A stretch of 64,000 nt of DNA from Bifidobacterium ramosum (GTDB taxonomy: Bacteria > Actinomycetota > Actinomycetes > Actinomycetales > Bifidobacteriaceae). The translations under genes were made by a program, and so were the position numbers. The stretch is taken from NCBI RefSeq assembly GCF_009299505.1, contig NZ_WBSM01000005.1:1-64000 (forward strand), in the 5' to 3' direction. Shown piece by piece: positions 10,941 to 19,889 of this stretch (position 1 is its first letter; each line of letters begins with the position of its first letter). The notes beneath the pieces were generated by a model that had not been told where the DNA came from, did no database searches, and saw only the letters and a list, made by a program, of their open reading frames with translations.

Positions 10941-11671
10941 CCCAGCGGGATGCGGGAGACGAAGACGCGCGGCTCGTGGGTGACGGGGTCGATGAACGAC
11001 AGCCGACGCGCGACGAGTTCGAGCGGCTGGCTGAAGTCGTCGTAGGCGCGTTCGACGATGCGCGGATAGAAGTCGTCGCCGACGATCGGCAGACCAAGCG
11101 AGTTCATATGGACGCGCAGCTGATGCGTTTTGCCGGTGCGCGGATGCAGCGTATAGGCACGGACACTTCGATTGCCGACGACTTCCCCGGCACCCAGTTC
11201 GATCACCGTCTCGGCGTTCACTTCACCCGGTTCCTCGTACGCCTGCAGTATCCCGCGCCGCTTGACGATGCGAGAGCGCCGCAGCAGCGGGAACACGCGC
11301 GGCGGCTCGAGCGACGCGACCGTCCCGTACCGCGGTCGACGAACCGGCGAGGCCGCCGCCAGACATTCGTACGCCTTGGTCGTGCGCCGTTCCTGGAACA
11401 ACATCTGATACGCCCCGCGCAACGCCGGGTCACGTACAAACACGACCACGCCGGCCGTCAGCCGGTCCAAACGATGCGCCGGCACGATCTCCGGCTCGCC
11501 ATACCGCTCGCGCAGCCGGATCAACGCCGTTTCGCGGTACCACATGCCGCGCGGCGTGGTCGCCAGAAAATGCGGCTTGTCAATGACGATGATCCCCGCA
11601 TCCTCGTACAGCACGTCGAAGTCAAACGGAATCCGCGGCTCGTTCGTCACGAATCTGTGCCGTTGCGTCAT
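10937..11671 (-). CDS. RluA-family pseudouridine synthase
   Basis: RNA pseudouridine synthase of about 244 aa. The catalytic motif HRLDRLTAGVVVF, with the nucleophilic Asp, is near residue 86, and KPHFLATTPRG is the family's entry motif. HPRTGKTHQLRVHM is the C-terminal RluA signature. There is no S4 domain, so it is closest to RluA/YjbO-type enzymes acting on rRNA or tRNA; the target uridine is unknown. The start MTQRHRF was preferred because the longer frame (to 11722) reads into an inverted-repeat arm. No strong ribosome binding site is seen. Confidence 0.85.
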   Translation of the reverse strand: MTQRHRFVTNEPRIPFDFDVLYEDAGIIVIDKPHFLATTPRGMWYRETALIRLRERYGEPEIVPAHRLDRLTAGVVVFVRDPALRGAYQMLFQERRTTKAYECLAAASPVRRPRYGTVASLEPPRVFPLLRRSRIVKRRGILQAYEEPGEVNAETVIELGAGEVVGNRSVRAYTLHPRTGKTHQLRVHMNSLGLPIVGDDFYPRIVERAYDDFSQPLELVARRLSFIDPVTHEPRVFVSRIPLG

Positions 11672-11705
11672 TTCATCTGCGCTTTCTACAGTTCCAGCGG
11701 AGTCC

Positions 11706-12028
11706 GGGAGCGGTCGGGGCATGCATTGTCCGACACGCTCCGGGCTGAGCCGTTAAGAGAACAGTCCAGTGGACTGTTCTTAGGCGAAGTGAGCAGCTTG
11801 CTGCGAAGAATGCGCGAAGCGCATTGCCGAGTCATACGGTCGGTCAACGCATGCCCCGACCGCTCCCTCAGTAATACGTAACGTTACGTTTTGTCAGACT
11901 CCCCGTACAGACAGATCAAACGTAACGTTCTGAAAAACGAGGTGGCGGCCGGCATGCATGTTGATCGACCGTATGACTCGGCCGAGCGGCCCGGAGCGTG
12001 TCGAGCAACATGCATGCCGGCCGCCACC
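11706..12028. repeat. Two long inverted repeats with nested palindromes between glmS and the pseudouridine synthase
   Basis: The 405-bp gene-free stretch 11672-12076 is dominated by dyads. IR1 has 19-bp perfect arms at 11706-11724 and 11849-11867. Inside IR1 are AGAACAGTCC/GGACTGTTCT (about 11757-11780) and CGCGAAGCGC. At 11875-11930 the motifs ACGTAACGTTACGT and AACGTAACGTT recur. IR2 has perfect 23-bp arms at 11941-11963 and 12006-12028 around a 42-nt loop, itself containing CTCGGCCGAG. IR2 lies 49 bp past the glmS stop and may end that transcript, although no T-tract follows. Confidence 0.85.
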
Positions 12029-12076
12029 GGTCCACGTCGGAACTACCTCGTCGCCGATGCCGTCATGACGTTTTCG

Positions 12077-13969
12077 CTACTCCACCGTGACGGACTTGGC
12101 GAGGTTGCGCGGCTTATCGACGTCGTAGCCCTTGAGCTTGGCCATGTCCATCGCGAACAGCTGCAGCGGCACCACGTCGACGAGCGGGCTCATCAGCGTC
12201 GGACACTGCGGCCGCCAGAACACGACGTCCGCATACCGTTCCACGTCCGGGTCGCCCTCTTCGGCCACGGCGATGATGAATGCGCCACGCGCGCGCACCT
12301 CCTCGATACCGGAGATCACCTTGGCGTGCAGCACGTTGCGGCCGCGCTCGGGCGGCACGATGAACACGATCGGCTCGCCTTCGTCCACAAGTGCGATCGG
12401 GCCGTGCTTCAATTCGCCGGCCGCGAACCCTTCGGTGAACGTGTACGCGATCTCCTTGAGCTTGAGCGCGCCCTCCATCGCCACCGGGTAGCCGACGTGG
12501 CGACCGAGGAACAGGAACGACTTCGCGTTCACCATCTGTTCGGCGGCCTTCTGCACGGCCTTGGCCTGCGTGTCGAGGATCCACTGGATCTTGCGCGGCA
12601 TGGCCTTGAGCGCATCGAGCGTGGCATGGATCTCGTCGCGGAACATCGCGCCCTTGACCTGTGCGAGGTACAGGCCGAGCACGTAGGCGGCGGTGATCTG
12701 CGCGACGAACGCCTTGGTGGAGGCGACGGCGACCTCGGGGCCGGCGTGCGTGTAGAGCACGGCGTCGGATTCGCGTGGGATGGACGCGCCCTGCGTGTTG
12801 CAGATCGCGAGCACCTTGGAACCTTGTTCACGGGCGTGGCGCAGGGCCATGAGCGTGTCCATCGTCTCGCCGGACTGCGAGATCGCGACGACGAGCGTAC
12901 GTGGCGTGAGGATCGGGTCGCGGTAGCGGAACTCGTGCGCGAGCTCGACCTCGACCGGGATACGCACCCAGTGTTCGATCGCGTACTTGGCGACCATGCC
13001 GGCGTAGGCGGCGGTGCCGCACGCGATGACGATGATCTTGTCGATCGCCTTGAAGTCATGCTCCTCGATGCGCACCTCGTCGAGGTTCAGATCGCCGTGC
13101 TTGTCGAGACGGCCGAGCAGCGTGCGCTGGACGGCGGCCGGATCCTCGTGGATCTCCTTGTCCATGAACGAGTCCCAGCCGCCCTTTTCGGCCGCGGACG
13201 CGTCCCAGTCGACGGTGTACGTCTTCGGATCGTCGATCACGTTGCCGAAGAAGTCGGTGACGATCACCGTGTCGGCGGAGACGCATACGGCCTGGTCCTG
13301 GTCGACTTCGAGCGCACGCTTGGTGTACGCGACGAACGCGGCCACGTCGGAGCCGAGGAAGTTTTCGCCGTCGCCGAGGCCGACGACGAGCGGCGAGTCA
13401 TGGCGTGCGCCGACGATGATGTCCGGCTGGCGGCAGTCGGTCGCGAGGATCGTGAACGCGCCTTCGAGCATGCGGGCAAGGCGGCGCACGGCCTTGAACA
13501 GATCCGGTTTGCCTTCCTCCGCGATGATCGCGTCGACGATCTTGCCGAGCAGCTTCGCGGCGACCTCGGTGTCGGTGCTCGAGGAGAACCGGTAGCCTTC
13601 GGCCTGCAGGTCGAGCCGCAGCTGGGAGGCGTTTTCGATGATGCCGTTGTGGATGATCGCGACCTTGCCGTCCGCGCTGACGTGCGGGTGCGCGTTCATG
13701 TCGGACGGCTCGCCGTTGGTGGCCCAGCGCGTATGCCCGATGCCGACCGTGGCGAGCGGCATGGGCTTGCGTTCGATGTCTTCGACGAGGTTGGCGAGGC
13801 GGCCGGCCTTCTTGCGCACGGCGACCTGTTCCATGCCGGGGGCGGACAGGGCCACGCCGGCCGAATCATATCCGCGGTATTCGAGGCGCTTCAGACCCTG
13901 CAAGCACACTTCCAAGGGCTTGCCGCACGCGGTTTCAACGTTTCCTGCATATCCAACGATTCCACACAT
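12077..13969 (-). CDS. glmS: Glutamine--fructose-6-phosphate aminotransferase (isomerizing)
   Basis: Makes glucosamine-6-phosphate from fructose-6-phosphate and glutamine, the entry to UDP-GlcNAc and the cell wall. The 630-aa length fits the family. The N-terminal MCGIVGYAG gives the nucleophilic Cys2 after Met removal, followed by the class II glutaminase domain (to about residue 240). Two SIS sugar-isomerase domains follow, with SQSGETMDT in the first. The C-terminal NLAKSVTVE is the conserved GlmS tail. Upstream the sequence is TAGGGTAGTGGGCT then ATG, with little room for a separate leader. There is no glmS ribozyme; that element is a Firmicutes feature. Confidence 0.97.
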   Translation of the reverse strand: MCGIVGYAGNVETACGKPLEVCLQGLKRLEYRGYDSAGVALSAPGMEQVAVRKKAGRLANLVEDIERKPMPLATVGIGHTRWATNGEPSDMNAHPHVSADGKVAIIHNGIIENASQLRLDLQAEGYRFSSSTDTEVAAKLLGKIVDAIIAEEGKPDLFKAVRRLARMLEGAFTILATDCRQPDIIVGARHDSPLVVGLGDGENFLGSDVAAFVAYTKRALEVDQDQAVCVSADTVIVTDFFGNVIDDPKTYTVDWDASAAEKGGWDSFMDKEIHEDPAAVQRTLLGRLDKHGDLNLDEVRIEEHDFKAIDKIIVIACGTAAYAGMVAKYAIEHWVRIPVEVELAHEFRYRDPILTPRTLVVAISQSGETMDTLMALRHAREQGSKVLAICNTQGASIPRESDAVLYTHAGPEVAVASTKAFVAQITAAYVLGLYLAQVKGAMFRDEIHATLDALKAMPRKIQWILDTQAKAVQKAAEQMVNAKSFLFLGRHVGYPVAMEGALKLKEIAYTFTEGFAAGELKHGPIALVDEGEPIVFIVPPERGRNVLHAKVISGIEEVRARGAFIIAVAEEGDPDVERYADVVFWRPQCPTLMSPLVDVVPLQLFAMDMAKLKGYDVDKPRNLAKSVTVE

Positions 13970-14072
13970 AGCCCACTACCCTACCGGACGCATGTTGCAA
14001 CGCGAAACCGCAACCCGCTGTTTTCACGCGCTCAGCGCATCGGCCGGCCGTGCACTCGATTCACCCGCGGCG

Positions 14073-14477
14073 TCATTCGGTCAGCATGGCGGTACCGTAC
14101 CGATCGATCAGTCCCTGGTTCACCCGTTCAAACTCGGGAATGTAGTCGGCAATGATCGCGTCCACCAAGCGCAGCGCCTTATCCGCATCGTAGATATGCG
14201 CCGAATCGTTGCGGTCGCGCAGCATGCGCAGCCATGTCGATTCATCCACGAAATCGTAGTACTGGAACGCTGTTTTCAGTACGTCACGGGGCGAACCGGA
14301 AGTCGACACCGGATCGCCTTCGTATGCAAGTAATGCCTTGAACAGCTTCCATCCGAGTTCGAACTGCAACTCGAACTTGTCGATCACGCCGCTTTGCACG
14401 AACTCATTGCTGAGATCCTGGTCGGGAGCCTGACGCAACGAACGCAGGGCGGAGGCGTAGTTCTCATACTTTTTCAT
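14073..14477 (-). CDS. HEPN-domain protein (HepT-like / HI0074 family), putative toxin
   Basis: 134-aa all-helical HEPN protein. It carries the exact HEPN RNase signature R-x4-H-x-Y at Arg89, His94 and Tyr96 (RNDSAHIY). The opening region (VIDKFELQFELGWKLFKALL) is typical of nucleotidyltransferase substrate-binding proteins of the HI0074 family. It overlaps the upstream nucleotidyltransferase gene by 14 bp, so the two are co-translated. In characterised HepT/MntA pairs the HEPN protein is a toxin that the MNT partner neutralises by adding AMP to the Tyr of this motif. The same roles are inferred here. Confidence 0.85.
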   Translation of the reverse strand: MKKYENYASALRSLRQAPDQDLSNEFVQSGVIDKFELQFELGWKLFKALLAYEGDPVSTSGSPRDVLKTAFQYYDFVDESTWLRMLRDRNDSAHIYDADKALRLVDAIIADYIPEFERVNQGLIDRYGTAMLTE

Positions 14478-14751
14478 ACAACGTCCTTCCGGTCGTCGCG
14501 ATCTCGTCGCGCAGTTCGTCGGTGATCGGCTCGTCCAGATTGATCACGTCGATCTTGAGCAGCGACCACAGGTCGTCCTGTAGCCGCCGGTACAGACGGT
14601 CGAAATCGGGGCATCCGGAGATCGCGATGTCGATGTCGCTTTTCGGCCGCGCGGTGCCCTTGGCCCGCGAACCGAACAGTATGACCTTCGTGGCTCCTGC
14701 TGCGACGGAGAACTCGACGATCTGTCGATACACGTCCTCGATCGGAACCAT
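14464..14751 (-). CDS. MNT-domain minimal nucleotidyltransferase, putative antitoxin
   Basis: 95-aa minimal nucleotidyltransferase. It has the exact G-S-x10-D-x-D motif: Gly27-Ser28, then Asp39 and Asp41 (GSRAKGTARPKSDID), with a third acidic residue at Asp68. This is the MntA-type antitoxin arrangement, expected to AMPylate the HEPN partner encoded just downstream. The start at 14751 was chosen because AAGGAG ends 6 nt before it; an ATG two codons earlier abuts the binding site. A longer open frame upstream is a shadow of the ABC exporter on the other strand. Confidence 0.85.
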   Translation of the reverse strand: MVPIEDVYRQIVEFSVAAGATKVILFGSRAKGTARPKSDIDIAISGCPDFDRLYRRLQDDLWSLLKIDVINLDEPITDELRDEIATTGRTLYEKV

Positions 14752-14827
14752 GGTCATCTCCTTGCCGTTGCCGTCGGCTCCATTGTAAAACATCGGAAAC
14801 AACGGAATCCCCCCCCCGCGGCGTACC

Positions 14828-16678
14828 ATGAGGCACGTGAGTGTTGTAGGTATGCGACATGTGTTGGGGAACGTGGGCGCACAGCTGCGCGATGCCGCGC
14901 GGACGGCGTGGTCGGCGACGGTGGATGCGTTGCGGGTGCGGCCGGCGATGACAGTCGCGATGTGGGCGTCGAACCTGCTGGTGATGGCGATGCCGTCGCT
15001 GCAGGTATGGCTGATCCGCTGGGTGACGGGACCGGCCGGACTGGCCGGATCGCCGTCGGACGTGCGCATCGGTGCAGTGATCCTGCTGCTGACGTTAGGG
15101 GCGGTGGTGATCGCCGTCTCGTACGAAGTCACGTCGCGTATCCGCGAACTGCTCGTGATCCCGCTGGGCGCGGAATACCGCACGCGACTGACCCGCGCAC
15201 TGGCCGACATCACGCCGGCGCAGACGCTCGACCGCGGGCTGAACGACCGTATCCGTGCCGCACGTGACGCGATCCCGTACAACATCGCCGACCACGCGTC
15301 CAATGCGACCGTCGTCGTGGGCGCCGTGTTTTCCATGATCATGCTCGCCGTGTCCCTGTGGACCACCAGCCCGGTCGCCGCCGTGCTGCTCGGCGCGGCG
15401 ATCATCCCCGAACTCGTCGCGCAGGCCGCCAACGCGCAGCTCGGCAGCGACCTGTGGCCCTTGCAGGGCAAGTATTCGCGCCGCGCCGCCTATCTCGAGC
15501 AGGTGCAGGACTATCCGCCGGCCAGCACCGAACTGGCCGCCACGCGCGGCTCGTTCTCCATTCCCGAACAGGCGCACGACAGTTACACGGCCATGAGCGG
15601 CCTGTGGCGGCGCATCTCCCTACAGGCGTTACGCGGAGCGGGACTGAGCGCCCTCGCGTTCGCCGTGCTCGCGGGCGGCGCGTTCGCGACGATCATCGTC
15701 CACGACCACGCCGCGCTCACCACGGTCGCGGCCGCCGTGGTCGGCGTGATCACCGCGCTGTCGGTCACGCGCAGCACCGGCGACGCGTTCGGCGAGCTCA
15801 TGAGCTCCACGCCGATGGTCCTCGCCTACCGGCAGCTCATGGACACGTTGCGGGCGAACCCGACGATCCCCGAAACGCATGGGCCGGTCGGCGTACGGGT
15901 GGAACATGTCACGTATCGGTATCCGGCCGCGGATGATACGGAAGACGGCGACAGCGACACGACGCTGTGCGGTATGACGGACACGTCCGCCAGCCCCGCG
16001 TTGGACGATGTCTCGCTCGACATCGCACCGGGATCGATCGTCGCGTTCGTCGGCGAGAACGGCTCCGGCAAAACGACTCTGGCGAAGATCATCGCCGGCA
16101 TCCTCGAACCGGAATCCGGCACGGTCACGCTGCCCCGACCCGACGATGCGCCGGTTACGACCGCATTGGGGCGACTCGGCGCGACCAGCATGACGTTCCA
16201 GGACTTCACCCGACTCGAAGTCACCGTACGCGAGTTCATCGACCCGACCGGACGGAAAACGGACCGGCAACTCTGGGACGGACTCGCCCGCGCCCACGCC
16301 GACACCTATATCACTGGCCAGCCGAACGGGTTGGATACCCAGCTCGGCGCGCAATGGGGCGGCATCGGTCTGTCCGGCGGCCAATGGCAGCGCCTCGCAC
16401 TGGCCCGCACGTTCCTGTCCGACCAACCGCTGTGGATACTGGACGAACCGACCGCAGCCGTGGACGCGACCGCCGAAGCCGCGATCTACCACGATCTGAC
16501 CGAGCATCGACCTGCCGGCACCACGGTGATCGTCATCACTCATCGGCCGCACGTGCTCACCCATGTAGACCGCATCATCGTCCTCAATCACGGCAAGATC
16601 GCCGAAACCGGCACCTACGACCGACTCATCGCCAGTCACGGCATCTTCAGCCAACTAGCACACGACAGTATGGAGTAA
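14828..16678 (+). CDS. ABC-type exporter, fused membrane and ATPase domains
   Basis: Half-transporter of 616 aa: an N-terminal membrane domain (residues about 30-330, six hydrophobic spans) and a C-terminal ATPase. Walker A GENGSGKTT is near residue 409, signature LSGGQWQRLALAR near 515, Walker B LWILDEPTA near 535, and the H-loop His in VITHRPHVL. This resembles peptide/lipid exporters of the MsbA/LanT type without a protease domain. No precursor peptide gene is visible beside it and the substrate is unknown. The start is uncertain: ATG 14828 lacks a binding site, and ATG 14852 and nearby GTG codons are alternatives. A run of nine C (14809-14817) lies just upstream. Confidence 0.85.
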   Translation: MRHVSVVGMRHVLGNVGAQLRDAARTAWSATVDALRVRPAMTVAMWASNLLVMAMPSLQVWLIRWVTGPAGLAGSPSDVRIGAVILLLTLGAVVIAVSYEVTSRIRELLVIPLGAEYRTRLTRALADITPAQTLDRGLNDRIRAARDAIPYNIADHASNATVVVGAVFSMIMLAVSLWTTSPVAAVLLGAAIIPELVAQAANAQLGSDLWPLQGKYSRRAAYLEQVQDYPPASTELAATRGSFSIPEQAHDSYTAMSGLWRRISLQALRGAGLSALAFAVLAGGAFATIIVHDHAALTTVAAAVVGVITALSVTRSTGDAFGELMSSTPMVLAYRQLMDTLRANPTIPETHGPVGVRVEHVTYRYPAADDTEDGDSDTTLCGMTDTSASPALDDVSLDIAPGSIVAFVGENGSGKTTLAKIIAGILEPESGTVTLPRPDDAPVTTALGRLGATSMTFQDFTRLEVTVREFIDPTGRKTDRQLWDGLARAHADTYITGQPNGLDTQLGAQWGGIGLSGGQWQRLALARTFLSDQPLWILDEPTAAVDATAEAAIYHDLTEHRPAGTTVIVITHRPHVLTHVDRIIVLNHGKIAETGTYDRLIASHGIFSQLAHDSME

Positions 16679-16688
16679 CCGCCCCATC

Positions 16689-16889
16689 CGTACGTTGTTG
16701 CAGCATCGGCAGCACAACCGTACATTCACGTATCCTATCCGTACGGTTTTGCCGCAGTCATCAGCAAAAACGTACACTACGACGACGTATCCGTACGTTT
16801 GTGCAGCGGCTACGGCAGAAACGTACAAAACAGGCCGCCCAGTGTACGGTTGTGCAGATGACTGCGGCAAAACCGTACACCGGGCGGCC
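16689..16889. repeat. Family D array: four hairpins with a 50-52 bp period
   Basis: Units begin at 16689, 16739, 16791 and 16842. Each has a left arm like GTACGGTTTTGCCGC and a right arm like GCAGCACAACCGTAC around a short loop. Unit 4 is enclosed by an outer stem GGCCGCCC (16833-16840) / GGGCGGCC (16882-16889). It fills the 233-bp spacer between the exporter and the convergent amino-acid transporter ATPase gene. Confidence 0.85.
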
Positions 16890-16911
16890 GGCGAGGATGA
16901 TCAGCGACTTT

Positions 16912-17745
16912 CTACAGCACGTGCTGCAGAAAGTCCTTGAACCGCGGTTCACTCGGGTGGTCGATGATGTCGGGGCCGCCATGCTCGACGACCACGCCAC
17001 CGTCCATGAAGACGACCTGATCGGCGACCTCGCGGGCGAAACCGATCTCGTGCGTGACGACGATCATCGTCATGCCCTCCTTGGCGAGCGAGAGCATCAC
17101 GTTGAGCACCTCGCCCACCAGCTCCGGGTCGAGCGCCGAGGTCGGCTCGTCGAACAGCATGATCTCGGGCTTCATGGCGAGCGCGCGGGCGATCGCGACG
17201 CGCTGCTGCTGACCGCCGGACAGTTCGGACGGATAGTAGTCGAGCCGCTCTCCCAATCCGACGCGCTGCAGCTCGGCGACGGCGAGTTCGCGCGCTTCGG
17301 CCTTGTTCATGTGCTTGACGTGCACGGGCGCTTCCATCACGTTTTCGATGGCGGTCATGTGCGGGAACAGATTGAACCGCTGGAACACCATGCCGAGTTT
17401 GGAACGCTGCGCGGCGATGGCCTTGTCGTCCAGGGTCTGCCAGATCTCGCGGCCGTCGGCATCGGTGCGACCGGTGCGCTTGTAGCCGATCAATTCACCG
17501 TCAACCTCGATCTCGCCGCCGGTGAGCGTTTCGAGCTGGTTGATGAGGCGCAGGAACGTGGATTTGCCCGAGCCGGAGGGGCCCAGGATCACGGTGACGG
17601 TGCCGGGCATGACGGTCAGGTCGACGCCCTTGAGCACGTGCAGCGAGCCAAACGCCTTGTGCACCTGCGTGGCCTTGACGGCCGGGATCGCACCGGAAGG
17701 CACCGGCTCCGAAGCCGAGGTCGAGAACGTGGTCATATCAGTCAT
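16912..17745 (-). CDS. Polar amino-acid ABC transporter, ATP-binding subunit
   Basis: 277-aa ATPase of the GlnQ/HisP class. Walker [10 protein letters not shown] is at residues 55-63, signature [15 protein letters not shown], Walker [14 protein letters not shown], switch His in VVTHEIG. The 20-residue N-terminal extension is polar. It is the last gene of a four-gene transporter set on this strand (two binding proteins, permease, ATPase) and starts 16 bp after the permease stop with GAGGAGAG as binding site. Family members take up glutamate, glutamine, cystine or basic amino acids; the ligand is not decided. Confidence 0.93.
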   Translation of the reverse strand: MTDMTTFSTSASEPVPSGAIPAVKATQVHKAFGSLHVLKGVDLTVMPGTVTVILGPSGSGKSTFLRLINQLETLTGGEIEVDGELIGYKRTGRTDADGREIWQTLDDKAIAAQRSKLGMVFQRFNLFPHMTAIENVMEAPVHVKHMNKAEARELAVAELQRVGLGERLDYYPSELSGGQQQRVAIARALAMKPEIMLFDEPTSALDPELVGEVLNVMLSLAKEGMTMIVVTHEIGFAREVADQVVFMDGGVVVEHGGPDIIDHPSEPRFKDFLQHVL

Positions 17746-17761
17746 CAGTACTCTCCTCGGC

Positions 17762-18745
17762 TCACGCGGTCATGCCGGTGAATCCGGCCTCGTTGATCTT
17801 GTTGATGTCGTCCTTCGGCTCGCCCTCGGTCTTGCCGGGCAGCGGCGGCTGCTTGCCGCGCGTGCCCATCGCGCGCGCGTCGAAGCCCTTGCCGAAGTGC
17901 TTTTCGATGCGCGACTGGACGACCATGAGGATCGACGTGATGAGCAGGTACCAGAAGCAGGCCACGAGCAGCAGCGGGATCGGCTTGTAGATGCGGTTGG
18001 CGATCGCGCCGGTGGCGAACTGCAGTTCGAGCGTGAACGGCACGGCAGTGACGAGCGACGTGGTCTTGAGCATGCCGATCGTCTCGTTGCCGGTGGGCGG
18101 GATGATGATGCGCATGGCCTGCGGCAGGATGATGCGTCGCATGATGAGCGAACGCTTCATACCGAGCGCCTGCGCGGCCTCGGTTTGCCCCGGGTCGACC
18201 GCCTCGAGGCCGGCGCGCACGATTTCGGACAGGTACGCGGCCTCGTTGAGCGCCAGGCCGATCCATGCGGCGTTGAACGCGGTGATCACGTCCTGCGAGT
18301 TGACGCTCCAGAACGAGATGTCGGTGAACGGGACGCCAAGGCTGATACGCGGGATGAGTACGGCGAACAGGCCCCAGAACACGAGCTGCGTGTACACAGG
18401 GGTGCCGCGGAAGAACCAGATGAAGAACCAGCTGACGCCGCGCAGCACCGGGTTGATGGACTTGCGCATGATCGCGAGGATGATCGACAGGACGATCGCG
18501 ACGACCATCGAGATGACGGTCAGTTCGAGCGTGTACCGGATGCCTTCGAGCACGTTCTCGTTGAACAGGTACTTCCAGACGGTCGGCCAGTCGAGTCGCG
18601 GATTGGTGATCATGCCCTGGATGAGCATCGCCGCGAGCAGCGCGACGATCACGGCGGCCACGATCGGACCGGGACGGCGCACGGGCAGCGCGTCGATGCG
18701 GTTCGGGATGTTCAGTCCTTCGCCGTCAGCTTGTTTCTTCGCCAT
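17762..18745 (-). CDS. Polar amino-acid ABC transporter, permease subunit
   Basis: Membrane subunit (HisM/GlnP type), 327 aa. After a 35-residue polar N-terminus and a first hydrophobic span there are about five more spans. The cytoplasmic EAA loop that docks on the ATPase is visible as [20 protein letters not shown] near residue 195. Only one permease gene is present, so a homodimeric channel is likely. AAGGACTGACAATCT precedes the ATG. Confidence 0.93.
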   Translation of the reverse strand: MAKKQADGEGLNIPNRIDALPVRRPGPIVAAVIVALLAAMLIQGMITNPRLDWPTVWKYLFNENVLEGIRYTLELTVISMVVAIVLSIILAIMRKSINPVLRGVSWFFIWFFRGTPVYTQLVFWGLFAVLIPRISLGVPFTDISFWSVNSQDVITAFNAAWIGLALNEAAYLSEIVRAGLEAVDPGQTEAAQALGMKRSLIMRRIILPQAMRIIIPPTGNETIGMLKTTSLVTAVPFTLELQFATGAIANRIYKPIPLLLVACFWYLLITSILMVVQSRIEKHFGKGFDARAMGTRGKQPPLPGKTEGEPKDDINKINEAGFTGMTA

Positions 18746-18829
18746 AGATTGTCAGTCCTTATGCCATGTCCCGGCTTCCGTTGATCAACTGATCAACCGA
18801 TCAACGGAAGTCGGGACGAACGAACGGAA

Positions 18830-19762
18830 TCACGCCAGATCGGTGGGGTTGATCTCGGCCTTGTCGAGCGCGCCGGATTCGACGCCCCAGTGCTTGAGGA
18901 TCTTGCCGTACGTGCCGTCGTCCATGAGCTGCTGCATGGCGGCCTGCACGAACTTGTCCATCGCCTCGTCGCCCTTCTTGATCGCGACGCCCTGCTTGGC
19001 GGTGCCTTCGACCTCGCCGAGCATCTCCAGCTCGCCGCCGGTCTGGCTGATCGCGTAACCGCCGACCGGCGAATCCGCGTAGAACACGTCGGCCTTGCCG
19101 GTCACCACGCTGGTGGCCGCATCGGTCTGCAGCTTGGTGGAGAGCACCTCGACCGCGTCCTTGCCGTCGGCCTTGCACTGTTCGGCGGCTTTGTTGGCCT
19201 CCTCTTCCTGCACGGTGCCGGTCTGCACCGCGATCTTCAGGCCGCACAGCTGCGTGGTGTCGACCTTGTTCGGGTTGCCCTTCTTGACGATCCAGCTGAA
19301 GCCGGACTTGTAGTAGCTGACGAAGTCGACGGCCTCGAGGCGTTCGGTCGTGATCGTCATCGCGGTGATGCCGAGATCGTACTTGGAGCCGACGGACGGG
19401 ACGATCGAGTCGAACGTGGACGAGACAATGTCGGTCTTCACGCCGGCGAGCTTGCCGATCGCGGTGGCAATGTCGACGTCGTAGCCGACCGGGGTCTTGC
19501 CGTCTTCGGCGAGGAATTCGGCCGGCGCGTACGACAGTTCCATGCCGACGGTGAGCTTGCCGGCGTCCTTGACGGAGCTCGGCAGCAGCGCGGCGATGTC
19601 GTCGTCGGTCTTGACGCCGCTCAGATCGTAGCCTTCGGTGGCGTTGGCCGCATTGCCGTCCGCGTCGGTGGCGGTGTCGGTGGTGCCGCAGGCCGCCGTG
19701 GCGAACAGCATCGCGGCGCTCAGTGCGAGCGCGGCGGCGGTTTTGAGGTTCTTGAACATCAT
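18830..19762 (-). CDS. Amino-acid ABC transporter solute-binding lipoprotein 1
   Basis: 310-aa SBP family 3 protein. The signal peptide ends in the lipobox ATAAC with Cys25. The mature part has the family motif VGYDVDIATAIGK and the SYKSGFSW-type hinge. It is clearly paralogous to the next upstream gene (same ELSYAPAEFLAEDGKT / TSYAPAEFLAEDGKT opening, same YADSPV-GGYAISQTG segment). The ligand is probably a polar amino acid. The pair sits before one permease and one ATPase gene. Confidence 0.92.
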   Translation of the reverse strand: MMFKNLKTAAALALSAAMLFATAACGTTDTATDADGNAANATEGYDLSGVKTDDDIAALLPSSVKDAGKLTVGMELSYAPAEFLAEDGKTPVGYDVDIATAIGKLAGVKTDIVSSTFDSIVPSVGSKYDLGITAMTITTERLEAVDFVSYYKSGFSWIVKKGNPNKVDTTQLCGLKIAVQTGTVQEEEANKAAEQCKADGKDAVEVLSTKLQTDAATSVVTGKADVFYADSPVGGYAISQTGGELEMLGEVEGTAKQGVAIKKGDEAMDKFVQAAMQQLMDDGTYGKILKHWGVESGALDKAEINPTDLA

Positions 19763-19848
19763 GGTTCCTCTCTTGTTCTCTCGGTGCTCGATGTGTTTAC
19801 CGAGTATACAGAGAGGACAGGTTTTTCCGGTTACGTAGTTCCCGACGT

Positions 19849-19875
19849 GCGGCTCCCCTCGTCGAGGGGAGCCGC
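19849..19875. terminator. Perfect hairpin between the two binding-protein genes
   Basis: GCGGCTCCCCTC and GAGGGGAGCCGC pair perfectly around GTC. It lies 15 bp past the stop of binding protein 2 on the minus strand. There is no T-tract, so it may attenuate or stabilise the upstream message rather than end transcription fully. Confidence 0.55.
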
Positions 19876-19889
19876 CGTTCCGCGCATCG

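Noticed and set aside
14464..15471. 335-codon minus-strand frame ending in the MNT protein
   Set aside because: The first 240 codons are antisense to the ABC exporter; the binding site and homology place the start at 14751.
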